The notes under the pieces: generated by a model
What the model saw: only the letters and a program-made list of their open reading frames with translations
Database searches by the model: none
Told to the model about the DNA's origin: nothing
Shown here: piece by piece, positions 46,143-54,840 of the stretch
How the letters are laid out: every line of letters begins with the position of its first letter
Position numbering within the stretch: the first letter of the stretch is position 1
Made by a program: the position numbers and the translations under genes
Origin: Herbaspirillum seropedicae
GTDB taxonomy: Bacteria; Pseudomonadota; Gammaproteobacteria; Burkholderiales; Burkholderiaceae_D
DNA: 64,000 nucleotides
Assembly (NCBI RefSeq): GCF_001040945.1
Contig: NZ_CP011930.1
Location: forward strand, 4,955,021-5,019,020
Reading direction: 5' to 3'

Positions 46143-46157
46143 TTGCCGATTCGGCAA
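46143..46157. promoter_or_regulatory. LysR-type T-N11-A palindrome
   Basis: TTGCCGATTCGGCAA is a perfect 15-base palindrome with a central T and fits the T-N11-A rule for LysR binding sites. It lies 67 bases before the regulator start and 105 before the transporter start. Confidence 0.7.
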
Positions 46158-46261
46158 TGACTTATTCGAAAACTTCTACTTGCTGCAAACCTCATGCAGG
46201 CTTAGGATCGGTCAACGAATCGGCGGGGCAGGCCCGTCGTCGCACCGGAAGGAATCGCTTC

Positions 46262-47476
46262 ATGGATGCTGCGGTAAGGAAGGGCAAGTACAAATACCTG
46301 GTGCTGGTCTTGCTGTATCTGGGCTGGTGTGTCTCCTACATCGATCGCGCCGCGATCACCTTCGCGGCCACGCAGATCGCCAGCGAATTCCATCTGAAGC
46401 CCTCAGATCTGGGCATCCTGCTGTCGAGCTTCTTCCTCGGCTATTCGCTGCTGCAACTGCCCGGCGGCTGGCTGGCCGACCGCTACGGATCGCGGCCGGT
46501 GATCGTCATCTCCATCCTGCTCTGGTCGCTCTTCACCGGCGTCACCGGCATGGCCTGGTCGGTCACCAGCCTGGTGATGATCCGCTTCATCTTCGGCGTG
46601 GGCGAAGGCGCGTTTCCGGCGGCCAGTGTCAAGGGCGTGGCCGAGAACTTCAGCCGTGACGAGCGCCCCAAGATGTCCTCGCTGCTCATGTCGTCCAACT
46701 ATATCGGCAGCATGCTGGCGCCGCTGTTGATCGCCCCGCTGATCCTGCATTACGGCTGGCGCGCGGTATTCCACTACATCGGCATTGCCGGCGTCGTGTT
46801 CGCCCTGGTCTACTGGTTCTGCGTGCGACCGGTGCGCCCCGGCGTGGGTGGTGCAGGCGCCATCAACAAGCAGGCCTTCATGGCGCTGATGAAGATGCCG
46901 CTGATGTGGCAGATCGTGGCGGTGTGGTTCGGCCTGTCCATCATCAACAAGGGACTCGATACCTGGATGCCGACCTACCTGATGACGGTGCGCGGACTGA
47001 ACCTGAAGGCGGTCGGCCTGCTGCTGCCGCTGCCCTACATCATGGCCGGACTGTCCACCGCCATCGGCGGCTGGGTGATGGTGCGCTTCTTCGATGGCCG
47101 CGAGAAACTGCTGCTCATCGGCAGCTCCCTGCTGACGGCTGTGTTCGTCTACTGCATGTACAGCGCGGCCAGCGTCGAAGGCGTCATCGCCTGGCAATGC
47201 CTGGCCTATTTCTTCAAGTCCTTCGTGCTGGCCACCTGCATTGCCCTGCCCACCAAGATGCTGCAAGCGCAGCTGGTGGGTAGCGGCGTGGGCATGGTCA
47301 ACCTGGGCGGCCAACTGGCGGGCTTCATCTCGCCGCTGGTGATCGGTTTCCTGGTCAGCGCCTTCGCCAACTATGACTACGCGTTCAGCTTCCTCATCGG
47401 CGCGGCCTTCTTCTCGGTGCTGGTGAGCCTGTTCATCCGCACCCACAAGAGCGACAGCCAGATGCAGCCCGCCTGA
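46262..47476 (+). CDS. MFS transporter, anion:cation symporter type
   Basis: The 404-aa carrier has 12 membrane segments. YLGWCVSYIDRAAITFAATQI, GWLADRYGSRPV (motif A) and GVGEGAFPAASVKGVAENF match the ACS family, which imports hexuronates, tartrate and other carboxylates. The ATG at 46262 follows GGAAGGA. It is the first gene of the operon with amidase, ridA and the FAD oxidase, so it should import an amide- or amine-bearing organic acid. Confidence 0.9.
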   Translation: MDAAVRKGKYKYLVLVLLYLGWCVSYIDRAAITFAATQIASEFHLKPSDLGILLSSFFLGYSLLQLPGGWLADRYGSRPVIVISILLWSLFTGVTGMAWSVTSLVMIRFIFGVGEGAFPAASVKGVAENFSRDERPKMSSLLMSSNYIGSMLAPLLIAPLILHYGWRAVFHYIGIAGVVFALVYWFCVRPVRPGVGGAGAINKQAFMALMKMPLMWQIVAVWFGLSIINKGLDTWMPTYLMTVRGLNLKAVGLLLPLPYIMAGLSTAIGGWVMVRFFDGREKLLLIGSSLLTAVFVYCMYSAASVEGVIAWQCLAYFFKSFVLATCIALPTKMLQAQLVGSGVGMVNLGGQLAGFISPLVIGFLVSAFANYDYAFSFLIGAAFFSVLVSLFIRTHKSDSQMQPA

Positions 47477-47495
47477 TCCACCACAAGGACCATCC

Positions 47496-49016
47496 ATGCA
47501 AGACAAGCTCGTTGAAAAAAGCGCAGTCGAACTGCGGCAGCTGATCGGCAGCAAACAACTGTCACCGGTCGAACTGCTGGAGGCCTGCATCGCCCGCATC
47601 GAAGACATCAACCCCCACATCAACGCCGTGACCGCCACCTGCTTCGAGCGCGCGCGCGGCGAGGCGCGCGCAGCCGAGCAGGCCGTCATCGATGGCAAGC
47701 CGCTGGGCCTGCTGCACGGCCTGCCCATCGGCATCAAGGACCTGGAAGAAACCGAAGGCCTGCTCACCACCTATGGCTCGCCGCTCTATCGCGGCAATAT
47801 CCCGGCCCGGGATAACGCCCTGGTGGCGCGGCTGCGCGCCGCCGGCGCCATCGTCGCCGGCAAGACCAATGTGCCGGAGATGGGCGCCGGGGCCAACAGC
47901 CGCAACGCCGTCTGGGGCGCGACCGGCAATCCCTTCAATCCGCTGCTCAATGCCGGCGGCTCCTCGGGCGGCTCGGCGGCGGCCCTGGCGACCGATCTGT
48001 TGCCGCTGTGTTCGGGTTCCGATACCGGCGGCTCCTTACGCATCCCCGCCGCCAAGTGCGGCGTGGTGGGTTTCCGCCCTTCCCCGGGGCTGGTGCCCAG
48101 CGAGCGCAAGCTGCTGGGCTGGACACCGATTTCAGTGGTCGGCCCGATGGGACGCGACGTGGCCGACACCGTGCTGCAATTGCGCGCCACCCTGGGTCTG
48201 CATGCCAGCGACCCGCTGGGCTATGCGGTCAGTGACAGCGAGTTCGCCAGCCTGCCGCAGGTGGATCTGTCGCAGTTACGTATCGGTTACACGGAGGATT
48301 TCGGTGTCTGCGACGTCGATAACGGCATCCGCCAGGTGTTCCGCGACAAGATGGCCGCCATCGCCCCTTACGTGAAGCTGTGCGAGCCGGTCGACGTCGA
48401 CATGGGCGAAGCCCACCGCGCCTTCGATGTCATCCGCGCCGAAGCCTTCGTGGCCGGCTTCGATGCCGCCTACCGCCGCGATCCCGCTTCGCTGGGACCG
48501 AACACGCGCGCCAACTATGAGATGGGCGCGGCCATGAGCCTGCTCGACTGCGCCTGGGCGCAGAGTGAACAGACCCGCATCTTCCGCCGCTTCCAGCAAC
48601 TCTACGAACGCTACGACCTGATCCTCTCGCCCACCACACCGGTGTCGCCCTTCCCCTGGAGCGAGCTGTACCTGAAGGAAGTCAATGGCGTGGCGCTGGA
48701 GAACTACTATCGCTGGCTGGCCCTGACCTACGTGGTCACGCTGGCGACCAATCCGGCCATTTCGCTGCCCTGCGGACGCGATCATCGCGGCATGCCGTTC
48801 GGTCTGCAAGTCACCGGACCATTCCGTGGCGACGCCCGCGTGCTGGCCTGCGCCGCCGCGCTGGAACAGGCCTTTGCCGGCAACGAGACGCTGCGCCGGC
48901 CAAGACCCGACCTGACCAAACTCAAGACGGTACATGCCCCGCTCACTTCCATCGTCACCGATCCGCCGCTATTGCAGGGCCAGGGGACGGAGCAGTCGGG
49001 CGGACCAGCCGTCTGA
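47496..49016 (+). CDS. Amidase-signature family hydrolase
   Basis: The 506-aa enzyme has the Ser-cisSer-Lys triad: the lysine in GIKDLEET, the glycine/serine stretch NAGGSSGGSAAALA and DTGGSLRIPA with the nucleophile. It would hydrolyse an amide to acid plus ammonia or amine. The C-terminal 30 residues are a low-complexity extension. It starts 19 bases after the transporter. It resembles GatA-like and indoleacetamide-type amidases; the substrate is not determined. Confidence 0.92.
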   Translation: MQDKLVEKSAVELRQLIGSKQLSPVELLEACIARIEDINPHINAVTATCFERARGEARAAEQAVIDGKPLGLLHGLPIGIKDLEETEGLLTTYGSPLYRGNIPARDNALVARLRAAGAIVAGKTNVPEMGAGANSRNAVWGATGNPFNPLLNAGGSSGGSAAALATDLLPLCSGSDTGGSLRIPAAKCGVVGFRPSPGLVPSERKLLGWTPISVVGPMGRDVADTVLQLRATLGLHASDPLGYAVSDSEFASLPQVDLSQLRIGYTEDFGVCDVDNGIRQVFRDKMAAIAPYVKLCEPVDVDMGEAHRAFDVIRAEAFVAGFDAAYRRDPASLGPNTRANYEMGAAMSLLDCAWAQSEQTRIFRRFQQLYERYDLILSPTTPVSPFPWSELYLKEVNGVALENYYRWLALTYVVTLATNPAISLPCGRDHRGMPFGLQVTGPFRGDARVLACAAALEQAFAGNETLRRPRPDLTKLKTVHAPLTSIVTDPPLLQGQGTEQSGGPAV

Positions 49017-49030
49017 CCGCACTGCGTCGC

Positions 49031-49060
49031 TTTATATTATCCATATTATTTATATTGTTT
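49031..49060 (+). promoter_or_regulatory. AT-rich patch between amidase and ridA
   Basis: A 30-base AT-rich run with repeated TATT/ATAT words interrupts the otherwise GC-rich operon. It could be an internal promoter for ridA and the oxidase or an RNA processing site; no clear -35/-10 pair was assigned. Confidence 0.35.
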
Positions 49061-49086
49061 AACCTCAAGAATCCTTGCCGCTCACG

Positions 49087-49437
49087 ATGAACAAGATCGA
49101 ACGTTTCAACACCAATGCCCGCATGAGCCAGCTGGTCATCGCCAATGGTTTTGCCTTTGTTTCCGGCCAGGTGCCGGACCATGCCGGCGCGCCCATTGCC
49201 CAGCAGGCCGCCGAGGTGCTGGCCAAGATCGACGCACAGCTGCAGGCCCAGGGCATCGGGCGTGAGCGGATCGTGTCGGCCAATGTCTGGCTCTCGAGTC
49301 CCGAGCACTTCGCTGCCTTCAATGCAGTGTGGGAAGCCTGGCTGCCCGCCGGCCATGCACCCACCCGCGCCTGCGTCCAGGCGCTGCTGATGCTGCCGGG
49401 GCTGGATGTGGAAGTGGCCGTCGTGGCGGCCGTCTAA
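49087..49437 (+). CDS. RidA (YjgF/YER057c/UK114) family protein
   Basis: The 116-aa protein matches the RidA family, which hydrolyses reactive enamines/imines to keto acids and ammonia. FAFVSGQVPDHAGAPIAQQAAEVLAKIDAQL and the ending RACVQALLMLPGLDVEVAVVAAV are typical; the arginine that binds the carboxylate is present in the HAPTRACVQ segment. Its place before a FAD amine/amino-acid oxidase gene fits clean-up of the imine that oxidase makes. Confidence 0.93.
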   Translation: MNKIERFNTNARMSQLVIANGFAFVSGQVPDHAGAPIAQQAAEVLAKIDAQLQAQGIGRERIVSANVWLSSPEHFAAFNAVWEAWLPAGHAPTRACVQALLMLPGLDVEVAVVAAV

Positions 49438-49458
49438 GTCAACATCGGGAGCTAGCAC

Positions 49459-50598
49459 ATGAGTGACCAGGCGCGCGTCGACTACCTCATCATCGGCGCT
49501 GGCATTGCCGGCGCCTCCATCGCCTACTGGCTGGCCCGGCATGGCAGCGTGCTGCTGGTGGAGCGCGAATCGCAGCCGGGCTATCACAGCACCGGCCGCT
49601 CGGCCGCGCTCTACATGGAGAGCTATGGTCCGCCGCAGGTGCGGGCGCTGACCTGCGCCAGCCGCGCCTTCTTCGATCATCCCCCCGAGGGTTTCGCCGA
49701 ACATCCGCTGCTCACCCCGCGCGGGGCGCTGTTCTTTGCCAACTCGGCGCAGCGCGCGCAACTGGATGAGCATGAAGCCCTGGTGCGCTCGGTCTCGGAC
49801 AAGGTGCAGCGCCTGGATGCACAGCAGACCCGCGCGATGGTGCCAGTGCTGCGCGATGAAGACCTGATCGGCGCGGTCTACGAAGAGGATGCCAGCGATA
49901 TCGACGTGCATGCCCTGCATCAGGGTTTCCTGCGCGGCGCACGTGCGGCTGGCGCACGCGTGCTGTGCCATGCAGAAGTGCAAGCCATCACACGCGACGA
50001 GGACAGCCAGACCTGGCGGGTACACACCAGCCAGGGCGAATTGCTGGGCGGCGTGATCGTCAACGCCGCCGGTGCGTGGGCCGACGAGATCGGCCGCTTG
50101 GCGGGCGCGGCACCGATCGGGCTGCAACCCAAGCGCCGCTCGGCGTTCACGTTTGCAGCACCGGCTGGCAGCGAGCACTGGCCGATGTTCATGCCGGTCG
50201 ATGAGTCCTTCTACATCAAGCCCGACGCCGGGTTGCTGCTGGGGTCGCCGGCCAACGCCGATCCGGTGCCGCCGCAGGATGTGCAGGCGGAGGAACTGGA
50301 CATCGCCATTGCCATCGACCACATCCAGAACGCCACCACACTGGAGATCCGCCGCCCGGCGCATGTCTGGGCGGGCTTGCGTTCCTTCGTGGCCGACGGG
50401 AGTTTCGTGGGCGGGTATGACCGCGAATTGCCGGGATTCTTCTGGGCCGCCGGCCAGGGTGGTTATGGCATCCAGTCTGCGCCTGCCGCTGGTGAGACGT
50501 ATGCGGCGCTGGTGCGCGGCGAACCGGTGCCGGCGCATATTGCGCGGTTTGGGGTGGAGGCTGGGGCGTTGAGCCCGGGACGCACAGACGTCAGTTGA
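49459..50598 (+). CDS. FAD-dependent amino acid/amine oxidoreductase (DAO family)
   Basis: The 379-aa protein has the dinucleotide motif GAGIAGASIAYWLA (about 13-26), the ATG-type VERESQPGYHSTGRSAAL segment and a C-terminal GFFWAAGQGGYGIQ, as in glycine oxidase and D-amino-acid dehydrogenase. It would oxidise a C-N bond to an imine. It lies 21 bases after ridA; the two form a producer/remover pair. The last residues beyond about 370 are variable. The exact substrate is unknown. Confidence 0.92.
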   Translation: MSDQARVDYLIIGAGIAGASIAYWLARHGSVLLVERESQPGYHSTGRSAALYMESYGPPQVRALTCASRAFFDHPPEGFAEHPLLTPRGALFFANSAQRAQLDEHEALVRSVSDKVQRLDAQQTRAMVPVLRDEDLIGAVYEEDASDIDVHALHQGFLRGARAAGARVLCHAEVQAITRDEDSQTWRVHTSQGELLGGVIVNAAGAWADEIGRLAGAAPIGLQPKRRSAFTFAAPAGSEHWPMFMPVDESFYIKPDAGLLLGSPANADPVPPQDVQAEELDIAIAIDHIQNATTLEIRRPAHVWAGLRSFVADGSFVGGYDRELPGFFWAAGQGGYGIQSAPAAGETYAALVRGEPVPAHIARFGVEAGALSPGRTDVS

Positions 50599-50772
50599 CC
50601 TGCTCGACGCGGTCGGCGACAAATTGACTCTTGAGCACGTGGCCTCAATCGCACCGGCCGCCTCGGGGAGCGACTGGCGCCCGAACCCGTTGAGGAAAGG
50701 ATCGGCGCGCAGATCTGCACACGGACCTCTCCACGTAGCGGCCGACGCATGGAAAAACCAGCGGGGCGATAC

Positions 50773-51456
50773 TCATCCACACGTCCACATCCGCAGCAGA
50801 TTATGATAGGTGGCGGACAGGCCCACCACGGCGGCATCATCAGCCGCCAGGCGGCTGCGCAAGGACATGAGCTGGCAGTCCATATCAAACAGCAGTTGTC
50901 GGCGCTCCCCTTCCCTGACCATGCTTTCGGTCCAGAAGAAGCTGGCATAGCGTATCCCGGTACGCACCGGTTCGACGCGGTGGATGGTGGTGGCCGGGTA
51001 GAGCAGCATGTCGCCAGCCGGCAGCTTGATGTGGCGATCTTCCCAGTGGTCAGCGACCACCAACTCCCCGCCCTCGTATTCTTCCGGCTCGCTCAAGAAC
51101 AAGGTGCAGGACACGTCGGTTCTCACCCGGCGCCCGTCGGGCATGAAGCGCATGGCCACGTCCACATGGTCGCCCAGGTGATCGCCGCCCGCACCATAGC
51201 GATTGAACATGGGCGTGACGATCTGGCGCGGCAAGGCCGCCGAGAAAAACAAGGTATTGCGCCGCAGGGCCGCCAGCACCATCTGCTGCAAGGGGACAGC
51301 GCTGGCCGACTGCTCGGGCAACTGGCGGTTCTGCTTGAGTGTATCTGGCAGGCTGCCCGAGGTGACGCGTCCGTCTATCCATTGCGCCTGTTCCAGCAAC
51401 GCCCGCGCGCGGGTCACTTCATCGGTGCTCAATACCTGTTTCAGATGCAGCATCAT
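50773..51456 (-). CDS. piuC: Fe(II)/2-oxoglutarate PKHD-type hydroxylase (PiuC/YbiX)
   Basis: The 227-aa oxygenase begins MLHLKQVLSTDEV. The iron ligands are seen as HLGDHVDVAM (His-x-Asp) and a later HRVEPV; the 2-oxoglutarate-binding Arg follows in VRTGIRYASFFW. It is coupled to the upstream Sel1 gene by an ATGA overlap. PiuC/YbiX genes sit with Fiu/PiuA-type receptors in many proteobacteria and aid catechol-siderophore or siderophore-drug use; the hydroxylated substrate is not known. Confidence 0.93.
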   Translation of the reverse strand: MMLHLKQVLSTDEVTRARALLEQAQWIDGRVTSGSLPDTLKQNRQLPEQSASAVPLQQMVLAALRRNTLFFSAALPRQIVTPMFNRYGAGGDHLGDHVDVAMRFMPDGRRVRTDVSCTLFLSEPEEYEGGELVVADHWEDRHIKLPAGDMLLYPATTIHRVEPVRTGIRYASFFWTESMVREGERRQLLFDMDCQLMSLRSRLAADDAAVVGLSATYHNLLRMWTCG

Positions 51457-52214
51457 TGGCCAGCCTCCTGCCAGACAGTCTCATCGGCCAACGCACGCAA
51501 GGTGACGTCACTGGAGCGTTGCAGCCAAGCTCGTACGTTGTGGCGGAACGCCGGCGTCGCGGTATCGGGAATGCGCCGCAACCACTCCAGTGCAAGCGCC
51601 CGCTGACCCCGCGCCAATAGCAGCCGGGAGTAATTGAACTGGCCGCGAAAATCGCCGCCCAGCGCTGCCTGGCGGTAGAGAGCGAAGGCTCGTTCGAGAT
51701 CCGTCGCGACTTCCCAGCCTTCCTCGAAGAAGCGGCCCAGCACATTGATGGACTTGGCGTGACCCATGTCCGCTGCGCGCCGGTACCAGGACAGCGCAGT
51801 AGCACGATCCACGTCGACGCCAGCGCCGCTCATCATCAAGTTGGCCAGGTTGTACATGCCCCAGTCCAGCCCCCGCGAGGCTGCCAACCGATACCAATAC
51901 ACCGCCATCGTCGTGTCGCGCTGCCGGCCCCATCCATGCTCGCAACAGCGCCCCATGAGATTGATGGCATGCAGGTCGTCGGCCTGGGCGGCCAGTTCCA
52001 GCCAGTGCACGGCCTCGCCGGCATCGGCCGCGCAGCCCTCGCCGAAGAGCAGACGTTGGCCCAGGATAGCCTGGGCGCGCGGCACGCTTTGCGAGGCCGC
52101 CGCCCGCAACCAGGCGATCGCCTCGGGTGAGTGCGCGGCCACGATGGCGGCCAGCCGAGCGGGCTCCACCTGCGCCAGCTGGCGCACGCTGACGGTGTGC
52201 GACATGGCCAGCAT
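51453..52214 (-). CDS. Sel1-repeat (TPR-like) protein
   Basis: The 253-aa protein has at least five Sel1-like repeats (roughly 45-215) such as AINLMGRCCEHGWGRQRDTTMAVYWYRLAASRG and SINVLGRFFEEGWEVATDLERAFALYRQAA. No signal peptide is evident, so it is cytoplasmic. Its start overlaps the receptor stop (ATGA); a second ATG lies three codons later. A Sel1 gene near piuA-piuC is also known in Pseudomonas, which suggests a conserved accessory role in iron uptake. Confidence 0.88.
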   Translation of the reverse strand: MLAMSHTVSVRQLAQVEPARLAAIVAAHSPEAIAWLRAAASQSVPRAQAILGQRLLFGEGCAADAGEAVHWLELAAQADDLHAINLMGRCCEHGWGRQRDTTMAVYWYRLAASRGLDWGMYNLANLMMSGAGVDVDRATALSWYRRAADMGHAKSINVLGRFFEEGWEVATDLERAFALYRQAALGGDFRGQFNYSRLLLARGQRALALEWLRRIPDTATPAFRHNVRAWLQRSSDVTLRALADETVWQEAGQ

Positions 52215-54610
52215 CAGAAGCTGATGTCAGCGCTGAGGGTATAGGTGCGCCCCGCCCCCGGCACGCCGTAGAGCTGGAAGCCGTCCAGCGAAGAGCCGAT
52301 ACGCGACCAGTAGAACTTGTTGAACAGGTTATCGACATTGAAATTGAGCGCCAGACGGCGGTCCACACGCCAGCGTGCGGCCAGGCTATGCAGCCAGTAG
52401 GCGGGGGCCTTCTCCTGGTCGAGCACATACACCGGACGGGTTCCGGAGGGGCCGGACACGGTACTGCTGGAGTTGTTCAGGCCGCCGACATACTTGTTGT
52501 CGCTGTAGCGGCGCTTGCCGACGTACTGCGCACCGTAGCTGAAGAACAGGCCTGGCTTGGCTTCGTAGGAAGTCCACAGGTTGAGCGTCCAGTCAGGCAC
52601 GTTCTTGGCTTCGCTGCCGGCATTGGCGCCCTTGGTCTGCTTGCTCTTCAGGCGCGTGAGGCCGCCAAAGACCGACCATGCATCGGTCAGGTTACCCTGC
52701 ACTCCCAGCTCGACGCCATCGACCCGCTTGGCCGGCAAGGCGCGCACGGGGGAGGTCTCGTCATCGCCGTATTCCCACGAGTCGGTCACCTCGGTGCGGA
52801 ACACCGCGCCGGTCAACGCCAGGCGCTTGTTCAGGACATCCCACTTGCCGCCCAGCTCACGCGTCTTGGCCACGGCCGGTGAATAGGCCGAAGCACTGGC
52901 GCTGCCGTAGATGGCGTTATTGGTCGTCGCCCCCAGAGCGGAGGGCTGTGCCGCGCGCGCATAGGTGAGGTACAGGCTGGCGTTCTCCAGGGGCTTGTAC
53001 ACCAGTCCCAGCCGCCCGCTCAACGCGCCGGCGCTGCTGCTGGCGGTGGTCGCGCCCCGGGTCGAGGTGACCGCCTTCCAACGGTCATACCGCAGCGCCG
53101 TGAGGAATTGCCACTGCGGGGAAAACTTCATGGTGTCGGCCACGTACAGTCCCGCATTGGTCACGCGCGACTCCAGGCCTGCACCACCTTTCAAGGTGGC
53201 CACCGATGCGGAGGAAACGGTCGGATTGCTCATGTCGAACCCTAACGCGCCACTGGGTGTTGCCACCGTGCGCGGCAGGTCGCCATAAGTTTCCCGATAC
53301 AGATCCACACCGGTGGACAGCTCGTGCCGGATCGCGCCGGTATCGAACTTCAAGGAGAGGTCGCTCTGGTTGTCGAGGATGGTGTAGCGCTTGGATGTAC
53401 CAAAGTCATTGCCGCGCAAGACGCCGTAGCGGTTGGCGGTATTGGTGAAGTCGCTGTAGGACAGGATGCCGCTGGCCGCGGTGAGCGAACCGCTGCCCGC
53501 ATAGCCGAGCGAAGTGCCCAACGATGCGCCGGCGGAATTGGCTGCATTGAAGCGCGCCGGCGACAGGACCGATAGATTGTCCGCGCGTTCCCAGCGCGTC
53601 TGGTTGCGGATCTTCACGGCATCGCTGAAGTCATGCTCCACTCGCGCCGTCAGCGCATCGGTCGTGGTCTGCTGTGTGTAGGTAGTAGAACCGTACCAGG
53701 CATTGCGGCTGACGTAAGGCATCACGCTGCCGCCAGTGCCGCGCTGTATCGGCAAACCGGTGTCGGGGATGTTGTCGTCATCCTGATGAAAGACGTCGAA
53801 GAATATCCGCGTGCGCGTCCCCAATCCGAGTCCCAGCGAGGCGGCGATGCCCTGGCGGTCGTACTTCACCACGTCGCGCTCGGCAACGTGGTTCTGCTGC
53901 TTCATCAGATTGAGGCGCAGCGCGCTGGTGGCGTCGAGCTGGTGGTTAAGATCAGCTGTGAAGCGCGTGTAGCCGGCGCTGCCCACGCCAAAGGAAGTGT
54001 TATAGAAGTCATCCAGGCGCGCTTCCTTGCTGACCAGGTTGACCGAGCCGCCAATGGCCGAGACACCGGACTCGATCGAACCGGTTCCCTTGAACACTTC
54101 CACCTGCTCCAGATTGAAGGTGTCATTGCGACTGGACATGCCGGCATCGCGCACACCGTCTACCGTCAGGCTCTGCTCCGAGGAAAAACCCCGGATGGTG
54201 AACATGTCGCCCCAACCCAGGTTGCCCTCGCCGGAGGTGAAGGTGATGCCCGGTACATTCTTCAGGATGTCCTGGAGATTCTGCGCGTTCTGCTGAGTCA
54301 GCACTTCCTTGGGCACTACCGTGATGCTTTGCGGCAGGTCCAGCAGCGGTTGGGTGAACTTGGGCGAGGATACTGCCTGCGCCTTGTATTCGGGCGCTTC
54401 GCGCGGTGCGGTCACGACCACTTCCTTGAGTCCCGATTTGTCTTCAGGCGGCGCTACTGCCATGTCTTCGGCCTGCGCCGGCGCGGCCGAAGCCAATGCG
54501 CCAAAGCTCAGGCCGACCGCGGCGGAGAGCTTGCCGTAAATGGAAAACAGCGTTTCGATATCCAGCGCACCGTGACGCGCGCGCGTTTCATGCTGACTGC
54601 CTTGCTTCAT
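52214..54610 (-). CDS. fiu: TonB-dependent catecholate siderophore receptor (Fiu/PiuA type)
   Basis: The 798-aa outer-membrane receptor has a long signal region ending APAQA (about residue 47) and a plug domain (about 75-200) with LLDLPQSITVVPKEVLTQQNAQ and GAG-like repeats. A 22-strand barrel follows, ending in the aromatic residue Phe (TYTLSADISF) as outer-membrane proteins do. It imports ferric catecholates with TonB energy. It heads the operon with the Sel1 and piuC genes; a Fur-like box lies 70 bases upstream. Divergent from a two-component system. Confidence 0.95.
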   Translation of the reverse strand: MKQGSQHETRARHGALDIETLFSIYGKLSAAVGLSFGALASAAPAQAEDMAVAPPEDKSGLKEVVVTAPREAPEYKAQAVSSPKFTQPLLDLPQSITVVPKEVLTQQNAQNLQDILKNVPGITFTSGEGNLGWGDMFTIRGFSSEQSLTVDGVRDAGMSSRNDTFNLEQVEVFKGTGSIESGVSAIGGSVNLVSKEARLDDFYNTSFGVGSAGYTRFTADLNHQLDATSALRLNLMKQQNHVAERDVVKYDRQGIAASLGLGLGTRTRIFFDVFHQDDDNIPDTGLPIQRGTGGSVMPYVSRNAWYGSTTYTQQTTTDALTARVEHDFSDAVKIRNQTRWERADNLSVLSPARFNAANSAGASLGTSLGYAGSGSLTAASGILSYSDFTNTANRYGVLRGNDFGTSKRYTILDNQSDLSLKFDTGAIRHELSTGVDLYRETYGDLPRTVATPSGALGFDMSNPTVSSASVATLKGGAGLESRVTNAGLYVADTMKFSPQWQFLTALRYDRWKAVTSTRGATTASSSAGALSGRLGLVYKPLENASLYLTYARAAQPSALGATTNNAIYGSASASAYSPAVAKTRELGGKWDVLNKRLALTGAVFRTEVTDSWEYGDDETSPVRALPAKRVDGVELGVQGNLTDAWSVFGGLTRLKSKQTKGANAGSEAKNVPDWTLNLWTSYEAKPGLFFSYGAQYVGKRRYSDNKYVGGLNNSSSTVSGPSGTRPVYVLDQEKAPAYWLHSLAARWRVDRRLALNFNVDNLFNKFYWSRIGSSLDGFQLYGVPGAGRTYTLSADISF

Positions 54611-54679
54611 GTTTCAGTATTCCCCGATAGGAAAAGCCGCCGCACGCAGTGACGATCACGGCGCGAAGGCAGCTCAAGT

Positions 54680-54698
54680 TATAATGATTCTCATTTGT
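54680..54698 (-). promoter_or_regulatory. Fur box upstream of the Fiu-type receptor
   Basis: The 19 bases TATAATGATTCTCATTTGT match 13 of 19 positions of the classical Fur consensus, including the AATGAT and TCATT cores. It lies between the receptor and the divergent response regulator and could repress both when iron is plentiful. Confidence 0.75.
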
Positions 54699-54840
54699 AT
54701 AAAGAATATATATCGGGCAACGCAGCGCCAATGTGTTGAAAGCCGAAGCAAATGTAATGCAATGTAATGGCGCGCACTTACGTTGCCTGGCATTACAAAT
54801 ACGTGCCGGTTGCCGGGAGACGGACCGGGAAAATGGCAAC

